Notes under the pieces: generated by a model | What the model saw: the letters and a program-made list of their open reading frames with translations, nothing else | Databases searched by the model: none | Told to the model about the DNA's origin: nothing | Program-made: the position numbers and the translations under genes | In this document: piece after piece, positions 34,119 to 48,415 of the stretch | Layout: each line of letters starts with the position of its first letter | Numbering within the stretch: position 1 is the first letter of the stretch | From: Margaritifera margaritifera | Lineage: Eukaryota; Mollusca; Bivalvia; Unionida; Margaritiferidae | DNA length: 64,000 nucleotides | Assembly: GCA_029931535.1 (NCBI GenBank) | Contig: JAQPZY010000660.1 | Location: 124,001 to 188,000, forward strand | Direction of reading: 5' to 3'

Positions 34119-34566
34119 GCATCCTGTGGGGTTGATACTCATTATTATCAGCATGTATGTATTTCTACATCTTATACAAGTTACAAAGGCGGATATTTGT
34201 GAAATTCTGTCAGAGAAAATCTTGTTCAAATCTGTGCCAGCACCTAACAGTATTTGTATACTTTGGACAGGCAATGTAACATCAAATAGGTTATATGGGC
34301 TATTGTCATATAGGGACCCTGAGACTAACATTTGGAAAAAGAAACATGTCCATAGACTGGCATTCACAATAAAGATGAGAAGTGTAAACATTTCAAAAGA
34401 GTTAGATGCATCGCATTTATGCCACAATAGTTTGTGTGTGTGAATGCGGATCACCTCAGCCTGGCACCCCATCATATCAACAACAAATAGGCAGTACTGC
34501 ATAGGATATGGGAATTATTTTGGACATGGTGAATTTCCAAACTGCATGCTACAGTTGAAATTGTGA
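34117..34566 (+). pseudogene. Homing endonuclease remnant, unit 8
   Basis: Private F to C change (KADICEILSE); otherwise as unit 1. Confidence 0.75.
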
Positions 34567-34687
34567 TATGGAAAAATTACAGGTATAATGATATGCCCTG
34601 AAACCCACCCACCTACCTACATCCATATAGAAATGTACATTAGCATGACATGGCTGGCTTGCTGGTTGCATGGTTAAATGGGATTAG

Positions 34688-34720
<33 letters not shown>

Positions 34721-35001
34721 GAATAGATTTATGCATTGATGATTGTTTGTTATGAGTAAGGAGGATATAAGGAAGAAAGAGAGACTGGTCTTTATTTTAT
34801 TTCACTATTCTGGTATGACAGTTTTATCTTAAATCATACATACACTATTCCATTCATTCATTCATTCAATGCTACATTCATTCATTCATTCATTAATTCA
34901 TTCAGTCAGACAGTCAGTCAGTCAGTTCATGTTATTATAGAATATGTTTGTTTGTTTGTTTGTTTGTTTGTTTATTTCTTTATTTATGTCTTGATATTCT
35001 G

Positions 35002-35108
35002 AGAAAACTGTTTCGACCTCTCCATAGGTCTCATCAGGTGGTAGCAGGTAACACAACTGCACATAACATGCGTTGTGTTACCTACGGATTTCCCCACGAC
35101 AGTTTTCC
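35002..35108 (-). ncRNA. Hammerhead ribozyme, unit 8
   Basis: Identical to unit 1 by inspection. Confidence 0.9.
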
Positions 35109-35192
35109 TTTCTGTATTATGTGTTTTTCATTGTGTCTTTTGGGCACTGTCCTTTTGTACATGGACTAAGATCCTCTTTTCTGTCTGCAGTG

Positions 35193-36402
35193 TCATTGGC
35201 TCCTGGTGAACCTGTGCATAGGAGTGATCACCCTTGGAATGACTGTGCAGCATGACTTCCTGTTCTGGGCTGAGTTCTGTACCTTAGATGAGCCTGTATC
35301 ATATATCCCTGTCTTTCCAGTACACATTTCCTGTTTTCCGGATACTTTGGATACAAATGATGGTAAGTACAGTGTTTTATCCATTTGATCCAGTGATCTC
35401 AGAGTACTTGGTGAAAGTATACCCCCAAGTGTTTTACTTTTGTTTTCAGAGATGATCCAAGTCTGTTATTGAGTCTGTGTATTGTTGAATGCACTCTTGC
35501 CTCAAAGTTTCTTGAATAGTTGACATTTTTAGGTACGGAAACACTGATTGATCTGTTCACAGCCTCACATTTCTGCGTGTTTGTATTAAGTTGCAGTCTT
35601 TGTACAACATCACAGGAAAGTTTCATTTTCAGCACTTCCAGGAGAATATTCTTATCACTTTCTGTCATGTTTAGATGAGTCACTTGATGAGGGCCCATTG
35701 TCTGCCATATCCATTTCATTTAGCTGTACAGTAGCTTGACCTACAATGTTGGAAGCCCTTTGCATAGATGTTCTACTAGGTGGTGGAATGTAAGAGGCTG
35801 CAAGTAGGTATCTAGCCCTGGTGTTGCCCATTGGTGTATCCTGTAGTCCAGCTTGAAACGTCATATTTACAGCAGCAGGATTTGGCCCAGGTTTAGCTGT
35901 TTTTATCTCGTCATACAGCTAATACTCATGTGACTTAAAACTGCAGTTTTTACATATCATAGTATGCTTCCAAGCAAGTCCCCATTTTGTTTCATTAGCA
36001 ATTTTGAAATCAGGTCTCACATCTGTTGTCTTGATTTCCATGATGATGGATGATATCATTCCAGATTTCCACATTTTTATTCATACAGATCATACATGTC
36101 CCCTCATGCTGATTCACTTCTGTCTCTTTCAGGGTCAGTCTTGCTTTGGATGATGGCCATAGAATTCTAGCAGACCCAGGTGTGCCATTACAGTCTGGTG
36201 CCACAACTGACTGGAGACCCCCACCTGTCGGCTTCGTCACTGCCATGAGAGAGAACTTGTCTGCATCCATTCTTCTGGTCACTTGAGCAGATGCAGCACT
36301 GGAACTTGGTAGAGTATCATCAGTCAGAAATCTGACCCCTTTGTTATGTGGAATATTTCCTGGTTTAAAAAAAGTTTTCTTCTTCTTGGTGTACCCTTTC
36401 AT
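35193..36402 (-). pseudogene. Mutator-like transposase remnant, unit 8
   Basis: Same breaks as unit 1; C-terminal frame ends at FTRSQ. Confidence 0.75.
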
Positions 36403-37739
36403 GGTTTCAGATAAAATAACTGCATGTAAAAGTACAAGAATTATCCTCTCTCCCCCTTATATAACTGGGAAAAGGTGTGCTGCCCTGGTATCATATAACT
36501 TCACGAACTCTTCAATACCATTGGATCCCTAGCATCTAACAGCTCCTCCCCTTAAGGGGTGAAAATTACATCACTACCTTAGTTACTACCCCTAACTAGC
36601 GTATTCAGATGCTACCAGATTTCAGGTGCTACCTATTATTGACAGGCCCTGGTTTAATTACTTCACACCTGATAAGGAAAACCATTGATGTTTGTGATAA
36701 AGGATTGGAGACATGTTGCAAAAGAACAAAATTTGTCAACTTGAGTTTTTAAATTTTCATGATAATTTAATTTAAATTCAAATTTTTAACTAAAAATATG
36801 TATCATATTTTAAAATTGACTCTCCACAGAGAGTTTAGCAGCCAGGTTTAATTTCTAGTAATTTCCAGATTTGTATGAGGACTAAAAACTAACTACAGTT
36901 TATTTCAAGTGTTTATCTTAATTAATAAATTCACCATTCAACTTTAAGTTTTGTGCATTGTTCACAGTCGGCCATTTTGAAATTCATACTGTTTGTAATA
37001 CAATGGTGTCCGATAAAATTTATATGCATGCATCAAATTCATTGAAACTTTGCAGCAGTATTTCAGACACATTTATTTGAGTTTTTTTCCATTCAGGTGA
37101 AAATGTCTGACCCTGATAGGAATCAGGACACAATTAATACTTCCGGTTCAGTACCTACGAATGTAGTCCGAGTCTATTTTTAGATCCTTTTTTCCTCTCT
37201 CATTTTGGTGGTGATGTATGCATTAGATTTAGTCATTCTTAGTATTGATTTAAAGGAAATTGGTTATTGTTTAGAATATGAGCATTATAGTGTGGTTGTC
37301 TGTGTGTATTTTGGCGACAGTGCACAGTGAGTAATGAGGCATTGGTGCTGATCCGGAAGTGAAATCTGTGACTCATTGCACGTTGCTTTGTTTACAGTCC
37401 AGCCATTCACAAGAATGCCGGTTAACCTTTGACAAGAACTTCAGCGTGAGTTCATCTTTGAAGATACTTTACAGCAACATATGATTTATTAGGATTTGGA
37501 CACAGTGGAAAGTTCAGTACTGACAAACAAATGTAGAGACTATATAGGAAAATTAATTGTGGTCTGATTCCTGTCTGTAGATAGGTTATAAAAGTTTAAA
37601 TTGTTATCCTGAGTTTATTATTGAAGGTAGATGCATGAAATTTGGACATTTTGTGTATATAACTTTTAAAAATAGAACTATGAAATGAAAAATTAAAAAA
37701 TTTAAATATTTGTAAAAATTTAAATTTAAATTAATTTTT

Positions 37740-37773
<34 letters not shown>

Positions 37774-37775
<2 letters not shown>

Positions 37776-38223
37776 GCACCCTGTGGGGTTGATACTCATT
37801 ATTATCAGCATGTATGTATTTCTACATCTTATACAAGTTACAAAGGCGGATATTTTTGAAATTCTGTCAGAGAAAATCTTGTTCAAATCTGTGCCAGCAC
37901 CTAACAGTATTTGTATACTTTGGACAGGCAATGTAACATCAAATAGGTTATATGGGCTATTGTCATATAGGGACCCTGAGACTAACATTTGGAAAAAGAA
38001 ACATGTCCATAGACTGGCATTCACAATAAAGATGAGAAGTGTAAACATTTCAAAAGAGTTAGATGCATCGCATTTATGCCACAATAGTTTGTGTGTGTGA
38101 ATGCGGATCACCTCAGCCTGGCACCCCATCATATCAACAACAAATAGGCAGTACTGCATAGGATATGGGAATTATTTTGGACATGGTGAATTTCCAAACT
38201 GCATGCTACAGTTGAAATTGTGA
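37774..38223 (+). pseudogene. Homing endonuclease remnant, unit 9
   Basis: Same first-frame protein as unit 1, with the shared frameshifts. Confidence 0.75.
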
Positions 38224-38344
38224 TATGGAAAAATTACAGGTATAATGATATGCCCTGAAACCCACCCACCTACCTACATCCATATAGAAATGTACATTAG
38301 CATGACATGGCTGGCTTGCTGGTTGCATGGTTAAATGGGATTAG

Positions 38345-38381
<37 letters not shown>

Positions 38382-38658
38382 GAATAGATTTATGCATTGA
38401 TGATTGTTTGTTATGAGTAAGGAGGATATAAGGAAGAAAGAGAGACTGGTCTTTATTTTATTTCACTATTCTGGTATGACAGTTTTATCTTAAATCATAC
38501 ATACACTATTCCATTCATTCATTCATTCAATGCTACATTCATTCATTCATTCATTAATTCATTCAGTCAGACAGTCAGTCAGTCAGTTCATGTTATTATA
38601 GAATATGTTTGTTTGTTTGTTTGTTTGTTTATTTCTTTATTTATGTCTTGATATTCTG

Positions 38659-38765
38659 AGAAAACTGTTTCGACCTCTCCATAGGTCTCATCAGGTGGTA
38701 GCAGGTAACACAACTGCACATAACATGCGTTGTGTTACCTACGGATTTCCCCACGACAGTTTTCC
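38659..38765 (-). ncRNA. Hammerhead ribozyme, unit 9
   Basis: Identical to unit 1 by inspection. Confidence 0.9.
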
Positions 38766-38849
38766 TTTCTGTATTATGTGTTTTTCATTGTGTCTTTTGG
38801 GCACTGTCCTTTTGTACATGGACTAAGATCCTCTTTTCTGTCTGCAGTG

Positions 38850-40059
38850 TCATTGGCTCCTGGTGAACCTGTGCATAGGAGTGATCACCCTTGGAATGAC
38901 TGTGCAGCATGACTTCCTGTTCTGGGCTGAGTTCTGTACCTTAGATGAGCCTGTATCATATATCCCTGTCTTTCCAGTACACATTTCCTGTTTTCCGGAT
39001 ACTTTGGATACAAATGATGGTAAGTACAGTGTTTTATCCATTTGATCCAGTGATCTCAGAGTACTTGGTGAAAGTATACCCCCAAGTGTTTTACTTTTGT
39101 TTTCAGAGATGATCCAAGTCTGTTATTGAGTCTGTGTATTGTTGAATGCACTCTTGCCTCAAAGTTTCTTGAATAGTTGACATTTTTAGGTACGGAAACA
39201 CTGATTGATCTGTTGACAGCCTCACATTTCTGCGTGTTTGTATTAAGTTGCAGTCTTTGTACAACATCACAGGAAAGTTTCATTTTCAGCACTTCCAGGA
39301 GAATATTCTTATCACTTTCTGTCATGTTTAGATGAGTCACTTGATGAGGGCCCATTGTCTGCCATATCCATTTCATTTAGCTGTACAGTAGCTTGACCTA
39401 CAATGTTGGAAGCCCTTTGCATAGATGTTCTACTAGGTGGTGGAATGTAAGAGGCTGCAAGTAGGTATCTAGCCCTGGTGTTGCCCATTGGTGTATCCTG
39501 TAGTCCAGCTTGAAACGTCATATTTACAGCAGCAGGATTTGGCCCAGGTTTAGCTGTTTTTATCTCGTCATACAGCTAATACTCATGTGACTTAAAACTG
39601 CAGTTTTTACATATCATAGTATGCTTCCAAGCAAGTCCCCATTTTGTTTCATTAGCAATTTTGAAATCAGGTCTCACATCTGTTGTCTTGATTTCCATGA
39701 TGATGGATGATATCATTCCAGATTTCCACATTTTTATTCATACAGATCATACATGTCCCCTCATGCTGATTCACTTCTGTCTCTTTCAGGGTCAGTCTTG
39801 CTTTGGATGATGGCCATAGAATTCTAGCAGACCCAGGTGTGCCATTACAGTCTGGTGCCACAACTGACTGGAGACCCCCACCTGTCGGCTTCGTCACTGC
39901 CATGAGAGAGAACTTGTCTGCATCCATTCTTCTGGTCACTTGAGCAGATGCAGCACTGGAACTTGGTAGAGTATCATCAGTCAGAAATCTGACCCCTTTG
40001 TTATGTGGAATATTTCCTGGTTTAAAAAAAGTTTTCTTCTTCTTGGTGTACCCTTTCAT
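38850..40059 (-). pseudogene. Mutator-like transposase remnant, unit 9
   Basis: Same breaks as unit 1; first unit with CTGTTGACAG (silent in the NRSIS region). Confidence 0.75.
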
Positions 40060-40938
40060 GGTTTCAGATAAAATAACTGCATGTAAAAGTACAAGAATTA
40101 TCCTCTCTCCCCCTTATATAACTGGGAAAAGGTGTGCTGCCCTGGTATCATATAACTTCACGAACTCTTCAATACCATTGGATCCCTAGCATCTAACAGC
40201 TCCTCCCCTTAAGGGGTGAAAATTACATCACTACCTTAGTTACTACCCCTAACTAGCGTATTCAGATGCTACCAGATTTCAGGTGCTACCTATTATTGAC
40301 AGGCCCTGGTTTAATTACTTCACACCTGATAAGGAAAACCATTGATGTTTGTGATAAAGGATTGGAGACATGTTGCAAAAGAACAAAATTTGTCAACTTG
40401 AGTTTTTAAATTTTCATGATAATTTAATTTAAATTCAAATTTTTAACTAAAAATATGTATCATATTTTAAAATTGACTCTCCACAGAGAGTTTAGCAGCC
40501 AGGTTTAATTTCTAGTAATTTCCAGATTTGTATGAGGACTAAAAACTAACTACAGTTTATTTCAAGTGTTTATCTTAATTAATAAATTCACCATTCAACT
40601 TTAAGTTTTGTGCATTGTTCACAGTCGGCCATTTTGAAATTCATACTGTTTGTAATACAATGGTGTCCGATAAAATTTATATGCATGCATCAAATTCATT
40701 GAAACTTTGCAGCAGTATTTCAGACACATTTATTTGAGTTTTTTTCCATTCAGGTGAAAATGTCTGACCCTGTCTGTAGATAGGTTATAAAAGTTTAAAT
40801 TGTTATCCTGAGTTTATTATTGAAGGTAGATGCATGAAATTTGGACATTTTGTGTATATAACTTTTAAAAATAGAACTATGAAATGAAAAATTAAAAAAT
40901 TTAAATATTTGTAAAAATTTAAATTTAAATTAATTTTT

Positions 40939-40969
<31 letters not shown>

Positions 40970-40971
<2 letters not shown>

Positions 40972-41419
40972 GCATTCTGTGGGGTTGATACTCATTATTA
41001 TCAGCATGTATGTATTTCTACATCTTATACAAGTTACAAAGGCGGATATTTTTGAAATTCTGTCAGAGAAAATCTTGTTCAAATCTGTGCCAGCACCTAA
41101 CAGTATTTGTATACTTTGGACAGGCAATGTAACATCAAATAGGTTATATGGGCTATTGTCATATAGGGACCCTGAGACTAACATTTGGAAAAAGAAACAT
41201 GTCCATAGACTGGCATTCACAATAAAGATGAGAAGTGTAAACATTTCAAAAGAGTTAGATGCATCGCATTTATGCCACAATAGTTTGTGTGTGTGAATGC
41301 GGATCACCTCAGCCTGGCACCCCATCATATCAACAACAAATAGGCAGTACTGCATAGGATATGGGAATTATTTTGGACATGGTGAATTTCCAAACTGCAT
41401 GCTACAGTTGAAATTGTGA
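40970..41419 (+). pseudogene. Homing endonuclease remnant, unit 10
   Basis: Starts MHSVG instead of MHPVG, a change shared only with unit 11. Confidence 0.75.
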
Positions 41420-41540
41420 TATGGAAAAATTACAGGTATAATGATATGCCCTGAAACCCACCCACCTACCTACATCCATATAGAAATGTACATTAGCATG
41501 ACATGGCTGGCTTGCTGGTTGCATGGTTAAATGGGATTAG

Positions 41541-41581
<41 letters not shown>

Positions 41582-41854
41582 AGATTTATGCATTGATGAT
41601 TGTTTGTTATGAGTAAGGAGGATATAAGGAAGAAAGAGAGACTGGTCTTTATTTTATTTCACTATTCTGGTATGACAGTTTTATCTTAAATCATACATAC
41701 ACTATTCCATTCATTCATTCATTCAATGCTACATTCATTCATTCATTCATTAATTCATTCAGTCAGACAGTCAGTCAGTCAGTTCATGTTATTATAGAAT
41801 ATGTTTGTTTGTTTGTTTGTTTGTTTATTTCTTTATTTATGTCTTGATATTCTG

Positions 41855-41961
41855 AGAAAACTGTTTCGACCTCTCCATAGGTCTCATCAGGTGGTAGCAG
41901 GTAACACAACTGCACATAACATGCGTTGTGTTACCTACGGATTTCCCCACGACAGTTTTCC
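41855..41961 (-). ncRNA. Hammerhead ribozyme, unit 10
   Basis: Identical to unit 1 by inspection. Confidence 0.9.
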
Positions 41962-42018
41962 TTTCTGTATTATGTGTTTTTCATTGTGTCTTTTGGGCAC
42001 TGTCCTTTTGTACATGGA

Positions 42019-43255
42019 CTAAGATCCTCTTTTCTGTCTGCAGTGTCCTTGGCTCCTGGTGAACCTGTGCATAGGAGTGATCACCCTTGGAATGACTGTG
42101 CAGCATGACTTCCTGTTCTGGGCTGAGTTCTGTACCTTAGATGAGCCTGTATCATATATCCCTGTCTTTCCAGTACACATTTCCTGTTTTCCGGATACTT
42201 TGGATACAAATGATGGTAAGTACAGTGTTTTATCCATTTGATCCAGTGATCTCAGAGTACTTGGTGAAAGTATACCCCCAAGTGTTTTACTTTTGTTTTC
42301 AGAGATGATCCAAGTCTGTTATTGAGTCTGTGTATTGTTGAATGCACTCTTGCCTCAAAGTTTCTTGAATAGTTGACATTTTTAGGTACGGAAACACTGA
42401 TTGATCTGTTCACAGCCTCACATTTCTGCGTGTTTGTATTAAGTTGCAGTCTTTGTACAACATCACAGGAAAGTTTCATTTTCAGCACTTCCAGGAGAAT
42501 ATTCTTATCACTTTCTGTCATGTTTAGATGAGTCACTTGATGAGGGCCCATTGTCTGCCATATCCATTTCATTTAGCTGTACAGTAGCTTGACCTACAAT
42601 GTTGGAAGCCCTTTGCATAGATGTTCTACTAGGTGGTGGAATGTAAGAGGCTGCAAGTAGGTATCTAGCCCTGGTGTTGCCCATTGGTGTATCCTGTAGT
42701 CCAGCTTGAAACGTCATATTTACAGCAGCAGGATTTGGCCCAGGTTTAGCTGTTTTTATCTCGTCATACAGCTAATACTCATGTGACTTAAAACTGCAGT
42801 TTTTACATATCATAGTATGCTTCCAAGCAAGTCCCCATTTTGTTTCATTAGCAATTTTGAAATCAGGTCTCACATCTGTTGTCTTGATTTCCATGATGAT
42901 GGATGATATCATTCCAGATTTCCACATTTTTATTCATACAGATCATACATGTCCCCTCATGCTGATTCACTTCTGTCTCTTTCAGGGTCAGTCTTGCTTT
43001 GGATGATGGCCATAGAATTCTAGCAGACCCAGGTGTGCCATTACAGTCTGGTGCCACAACTGACTGGAGACCCCCACCTGTCGGCTTCGTCACTGCCATG
43101 AGAGAGAACTTGTCTGCATCCATTCTTCTGGTCACTTGAGCAGATGCAGCACTGGAACTTGGTAGAGTATCATCAGTCAGAAATCTGACCCCTTTGTTAT
43201 GTGGAATATTTCCTGGTTTAAAAAAAGTTTTCTTCTTCTTGGTGTACCCTTTCAT
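42019..43255 (-). pseudogene. Mutator-like transposase remnant, unit 10
   Basis: C-terminal frame extended to GHCRQKRGS as in unit 7. Confidence 0.75.
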
Positions 43256-44134
43256 GGTTTCAGATAAAATAACTGCATGTAAAAGTACAAGAATTATCCT
43301 CTCTCCCCCTTATATAACTGGGAAAAGGTGTGCTGCCCTGGTATCATATAACTTCACGAACTCTTCAATACCATTGGATCCCTAGCATCTAACAGCTCCT
43401 CCCCTTAAGGGGTGAAAATTACATCACTACCTTAGTTACTACCCCTAACTAGCGTATTCAGATGCTACCAGATTTCAGGTGCTACCTATTATTGACAGGC
43501 CCTGGTTTAATTACTTCACACCTGATAAGGAAAACCATTGATGTTTGTGATAAAGGATTGGAGACATGTTGCAAAAGAACAAAATTTGTCAACTTGAGTT
43601 TTTAAATTTTCATGATAATTTAATTTAAATTCAAATTTTTAACTAAAAATATGTATCATATTTTAAAATTGACTCTCCACAGAGAGTTTAGCAGCCAGGT
43701 TTAATTTCTAGTAATTTCCAGATTTGTATGAGGACTAAAAACTAACTACAGTTTATTTCAAGTGTTTATCTTAATTAATAAATTCACCATTCAACTTTAA
43801 GTTTTGTGCATTGTTCACAGTCGGCCATTTTGAAATTCATACTGTTTGTAATACAATGGTGTCCGATAAAATTTATATGCATGCATCAAATTCATTGAAA
43901 CTTTGCAGCAGTATTTCAGACACATTTATTTGAGTTTTTTTCCATTCAGGTGAAAATGTCTGACCCTGTCTGTAGATAGGTTATAAAAGTTTAAATTGTT
44001 ATCCTGAGTTTATTATTGAAGGTAGATGCATGAAATTTGGACATTTTGTGTATATAACTTTTAAAAATAGAACTATGAAATGAAAAATTAAAAAATTTAA
44101 ATATTTGTAAAAATTTAAATTTAAATTAATTTTT

Positions 44135-44165
<31 letters not shown>

Positions 44166-44167
<2 letters not shown>

Positions 44168-44615
44168 GCATTCTGTGGGGTTGATACTCATTATTATCAG
44201 CATGTATGTATTTCTACATCTTATACAAGTTACAAAGGCGGATATTTTTGAAATTCTGTCAGAGAAAATCTTGTTCAAATCTGTGCCAGCACCTAACAGT
44301 ATTTGTATACTTTGGACAGGCAATGTAACATCAAATAGGTTATATGGGCTATTGTCATATAGGGACCCTGAGACTAACATTTGGAAAAAGAAACATGTCC
44401 ATAGACTGGCATTCACAATAAAGATGAGAAGTGTAAACATTTCAAAAGAGTTAGATGCATCGCATTTATGCCACAATAGTTTGTGTGTGTGAATGCGGAT
44501 CACCTCAGCCTGGCACCCCATCATATCAACAACAAATAGGCAGTACTGCATAGGATATGGGAATTATTTTGGACATGGTGAATTTCCAAACTGCATGCTA
44601 CAGTTGAAATTGTGA
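44166..44615 (+). pseudogene. Homing endonuclease remnant, unit 11
   Basis: Starts MHSVG like unit 10, evidence that these neighbours are recent duplicates over this part. Confidence 0.75.
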
Positions 44616-44736
44616 TATGGAAAAATTACAGGTATAATGATATGCCCTGAAACCCACCCACCTACCTACATCCATATAGAAATGTACATTAGCATGACAT
44701 GGCTGGCTTGCTGGTTGCATGGTTAAATGGGATTAG

Positions 44737-44781
<45 letters not shown>

Positions 44782-45054
44782 AGATTTATGCATTGATGAT
44801 TGTTTGTTATGAGTAAGGAGGATATAAGGAAGAAAGAGAGACTGGTCTTTATTTTATTTCACTATTCTGGTATGACAGTTTTATCTTAAATCATACATAC
44901 ACTATTCCATTCATTCATTCATTCAATGCTACATTCATTCATTCATTCATTAATTCATTCAGTCAGACAGTCAGTCAGTCAGTTCATGTTATTATAGAAT
45001 ATGTTTGTTTGTTTGTTTGTTTGTTTATTTCTTTATTTATGTCTTGATATTCTG

Positions 45055-45161
45055 AGAAAACTGTTTCGACCTCTCCATAGGTCTCATCAGGTGGTAGCAG
45101 GTAACACAACTGCACATAACATGCGTTGTGTTACCTACGGATTTCCCCACGACAGTTTTCC
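45055..45161 (-). ncRNA. Hammerhead ribozyme, unit 11
   Basis: Identical to unit 1 by inspection; exactly 3200 bp from the unit 10 copy. Confidence 0.9.
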
Positions 45162-45218
45162 TTTCTGTATTATGTGTTTTTCATTGTGTCTTTTGGGCAC
45201 TGTCCTTTTGTACATGGA

Positions 45219-46455
45219 CTAAGATCCTCTTTTCTGTCTGCAGTGTCCTTGGCTCCTGGTGAACCTGTGCATAGGAGTGATCACCCTTGGAATGACTGTG
45301 CAGCATGACTTCCTGTTCTGGGCTGAGTTCTGTACCTTAGATGAGCCTGTATCATATATCCCTGTCTTTCCAGTACACATTTCCTGTTTTCCGGATACTT
45401 TGGATACAAATGATGGTAAGTACAGTGTTTTATCCATTTGATCCAGTGATCTCAGAGTACTTGGTGAAAGTATACCCCCAAGTGTTTTACTTTTGTTTTC
45501 AGAGATGATCCAAGTCTGTTATTGAGTCTGTGTATTGTTGAATGCACTCTTGCCTCAAAGTTTCTTGAATAGTTGACATTTTTAGGTACGGAAACACTGA
45601 TTGATCTGTTGACAGCCTCACATTTCTGCGTGTTTGTATTAAGTTGCAGTCTTTGTACAACATCACAGGAAAGTTTCATTTTCAGCACTTCCAGGAGAAT
45701 ATTCTTATCACTTTCTGTCATGTTTAGATGAGTCACTTGATGAGGGCCCATTGTCTGCCATATCCATTTCATTTAGCTGTACAGTAGCTTGACCTACAAT
45801 GTTGGAAGCCCTTTGCATAGATGTTCTACTAGGTGGTGGAATGTAAGAGGCTGCAAGTAGGTATCTAGCCCTGGTGTTGCCCATTGGTGTATCCTGTAGT
45901 CCAGCTTGAAACGTCATATTTACAGCAGCAGGATTTGGCCCAGGTTTAGCTGTTTTTATCTCGTCATACAGCTAATACTCATGTGACTTAAAACTGCAGT
46001 TTTTACATATCATAGTATGCTTCCAAGCAAGTCCCCATTTTGTTTCATTAGCAATTTTGAAATCAGGTCTCACATCTGTTGTCTTGATTTCCATGATGAT
46101 GGATGATATCATTCCAGATTTCCACATTTTTATTCATACAGATCATACATGTCCCCTCATGCTGATTCACTTCTGTCTCTTTCAGGGTCAGTCTTGCTTT
46201 GGATGATGGCCATAGAATTCTAGCAGACCCAGGTGTGCCATTACAGTCTGGTGCCACAACTGACTGGAGACCCCCACCTGTCGGCTTCGTCACTGCCATG
46301 AGAGAGAACTTGTCTGCATCCATTCTTCTGGTCACTTGAGCAGATGCAGCACTGGAACTTGGTAGAGTATCATCAGTCAGAAATCTGACCCCTTTGTTAT
46401 GTGGAATATTTCCTGGTTTAAAAAAAGTTTTCTTCTTCTTGGTGTACCCTTTCAT
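45219..46455 (-). pseudogene. Mutator-like transposase remnant, unit 11
   Basis: Extended C-terminal frame together with CTGTTGACAG, a recombinant-looking combination. Confidence 0.75.
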
Positions 46456-47334
46456 GGTTTCAGATAAAATAACTGCATGTAAAAGTACAAGAATTATCCT
46501 CTCTCCCCCTTATATAACTGGGAAAAGGTGTGCTGCCCTGGTATCATATAACTTCACGAACTCTTCAATACCATTGGATCCCTAGCATCTAACAGCTCCT
46601 CCCCTTAAGGGGTGAAAATTACATCACTACCTTAGTTACTACCCCTAACTAGCGTATTCAGATGCTACCAGATTTCAGGTGCTACCTATTATTGACAGGC
46701 CCTGGTTTAATTACTTCACACCTGATAAGGAAAACCATTGATGTTTGTGATAAAGGATTGGAGACATGTTGCAAAAGAACAAAATTTGTCAACTTGAGTT
46801 TTTAAATTTTCATGATAATTTAATTTAAATTCAAATTTTTAACTAAAAATATGTATCATATTTTAAAATTGACTCTCCACAGAGAGTTTAGCAGCCAGGT
46901 TTAATTTCTAGTAATTTCCAGATTTGTATGAGGACTAAAAACTAACTACAGTTTATTTCAAGTGTTTATCTTAATTAATAAATTCACCATTCAACTTTAA
47001 GTTTTGTGCATTGTTCACAGTCGGCCATTTTGAAATTCATACTGTTTGTAATACAATGGTGTCCGATAAAATTTATATGCATGCATCAAATTCATTGAAA
47101 CTTTGCAGCAGTATTTCAGACACATTTATTTGAGTTTTTTTCCATTCAGGTGAAAATGTCTGACCCTGTCTGTAGATAGGTTATAAAAGTTTAAATTGTT
47201 ATCCTGAGTTTATTATTGAAGGTAGATGCATGAAATTTGGACATTTTGTGTATATAACTTTTAAAAATAGAACTATGAAATGAAAAATTAAAAAATTTAA
47301 ATATTTGTAAAAATTTAAATTTAAATTAATTTTT

Positions 47335-47366
<32 letters not shown>

Positions 47367-47368
<2 letters not shown>

Positions 47369-47816
47369 GCACCCTGTGGGGTTGATACTCATTATTATCA
47401 GCATGTATGTATTTCTACATCTTATACAAGTTACAAAGGCGGATATTTTTGAAATTCTGTCAGAGAAAATCTTGTTCAAATCTGTGCCAGCACCTAACAG
47501 TATTTGTATACTTTGGACAGGCAATGTAACATCAAATAGGTTATATGGGCTATTGTCATATAGGGACCCTGAGACTAACATTTGGAAAAAGAAACATGTC
47601 CATAGACTGGCATTCACAATAAAGATGAGAAGTGTAAACATTTCAAAAGAGTTAGATGCATCGCATTTATGCCACAATAGTTTGTGTGTGTGAATGCGGA
47701 TCACCTCAGCCTGGCACCCCATCATATCAACAACAAATAGGCAGTACTGCATAGGATATGGGAATTATTTTGGACATGGTGAATTTCCAAACTGCATGCT
47801 ACAGTTGAAATTGTGA
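47367..47816 (+). pseudogene. Homing endonuclease remnant, unit 12
   Basis: Same first-frame protein as unit 1; the MHSVG change of units 10-11 is absent. Confidence 0.75.
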
Positions 47817-47937
47817 TATGGAAAAATTACAGGTATAATGATATGCCCTGAAACCCACCCACCTACCTACATCCATATAGAAATGTACATTAGCATGACA
47901 TGGCTGGCTTGCTGGTTGCATGGTTAAATGGGATTAG

Positions 47938-47978
<41 letters not shown>

Positions 47979-48251
47979 AGATTTATGCATTGATGATTGT
48001 TTGTTATGAGTAAGGAGGATATAAGGAAGAAAGAGAGACTGGTCTTTATTTTATTTCACTATTCTGGTATGACAGTTTTATCTTAAATCATACATACACT
48101 ATTCCATTCATTCATTCATTCAATGCTACATTCATTCATTCATTCATTAATTCATTCAGTCAGACAGTCAGTCAGTCAGTTCATGTTATTATAGAATATG
48201 TTTGTTTGTTTGTTTGTTTGTTTATTTCTTTATTTATGTCTTGATATTCTG

Positions 48252-48358
48252 AGAAAACTGTTTCGACCTCTCCATAGGTCTCATCAGGTGGTAGCAGGTA
48301 ACACAACTGCACATAACATGCGTTGTGTTACCTACGGATTTCCCCACGACAGTTTTCC
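48252..48358 (-). ncRNA. Hammerhead ribozyme, unit 12
   Basis: Identical to unit 1 by inspection. Confidence 0.9.
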
Positions 48359-48415
48359 TTTCTGTATTATGTGTTTTTCATTGTGTCTTTTGGGCACTGT
48401 CCTTTTGTACATGGA

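Larger units (their letters stand above)
33920..37574. repeat. Tandem repeat unit 8 (long form)
   Basis: A long unit with short units on both sides, which shows the two classes are interspersed. Private change: GATATTTGTG in the homing-endonuclease remnant (F to C). Confidence 0.97.
37575..40773. repeat. Tandem repeat unit 9 (short form)
   Basis: Starts the run of six short units (9-14). Combines TGTCATTGG with CTGTTGACAG, a pair also found in units 14-16. Confidence 0.97.
40774..43969. repeat. Tandem repeat unit 10 (short form)
   Basis: Shares TGCATTCTG after the poly(T) tract with unit 11 only. Combines TGTCCTTGG with CTGTTCACAG. Confidence 0.97.
43970..47169. repeat. Tandem repeat unit 11 (short form)
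   Basis: Sister of unit 10 over the homing-endonuclease end (TGCATTCTG), but it has CTGTTGACAG in the transposase remnant where unit 10 has CTGTTCACAG. Confidence 0.97.
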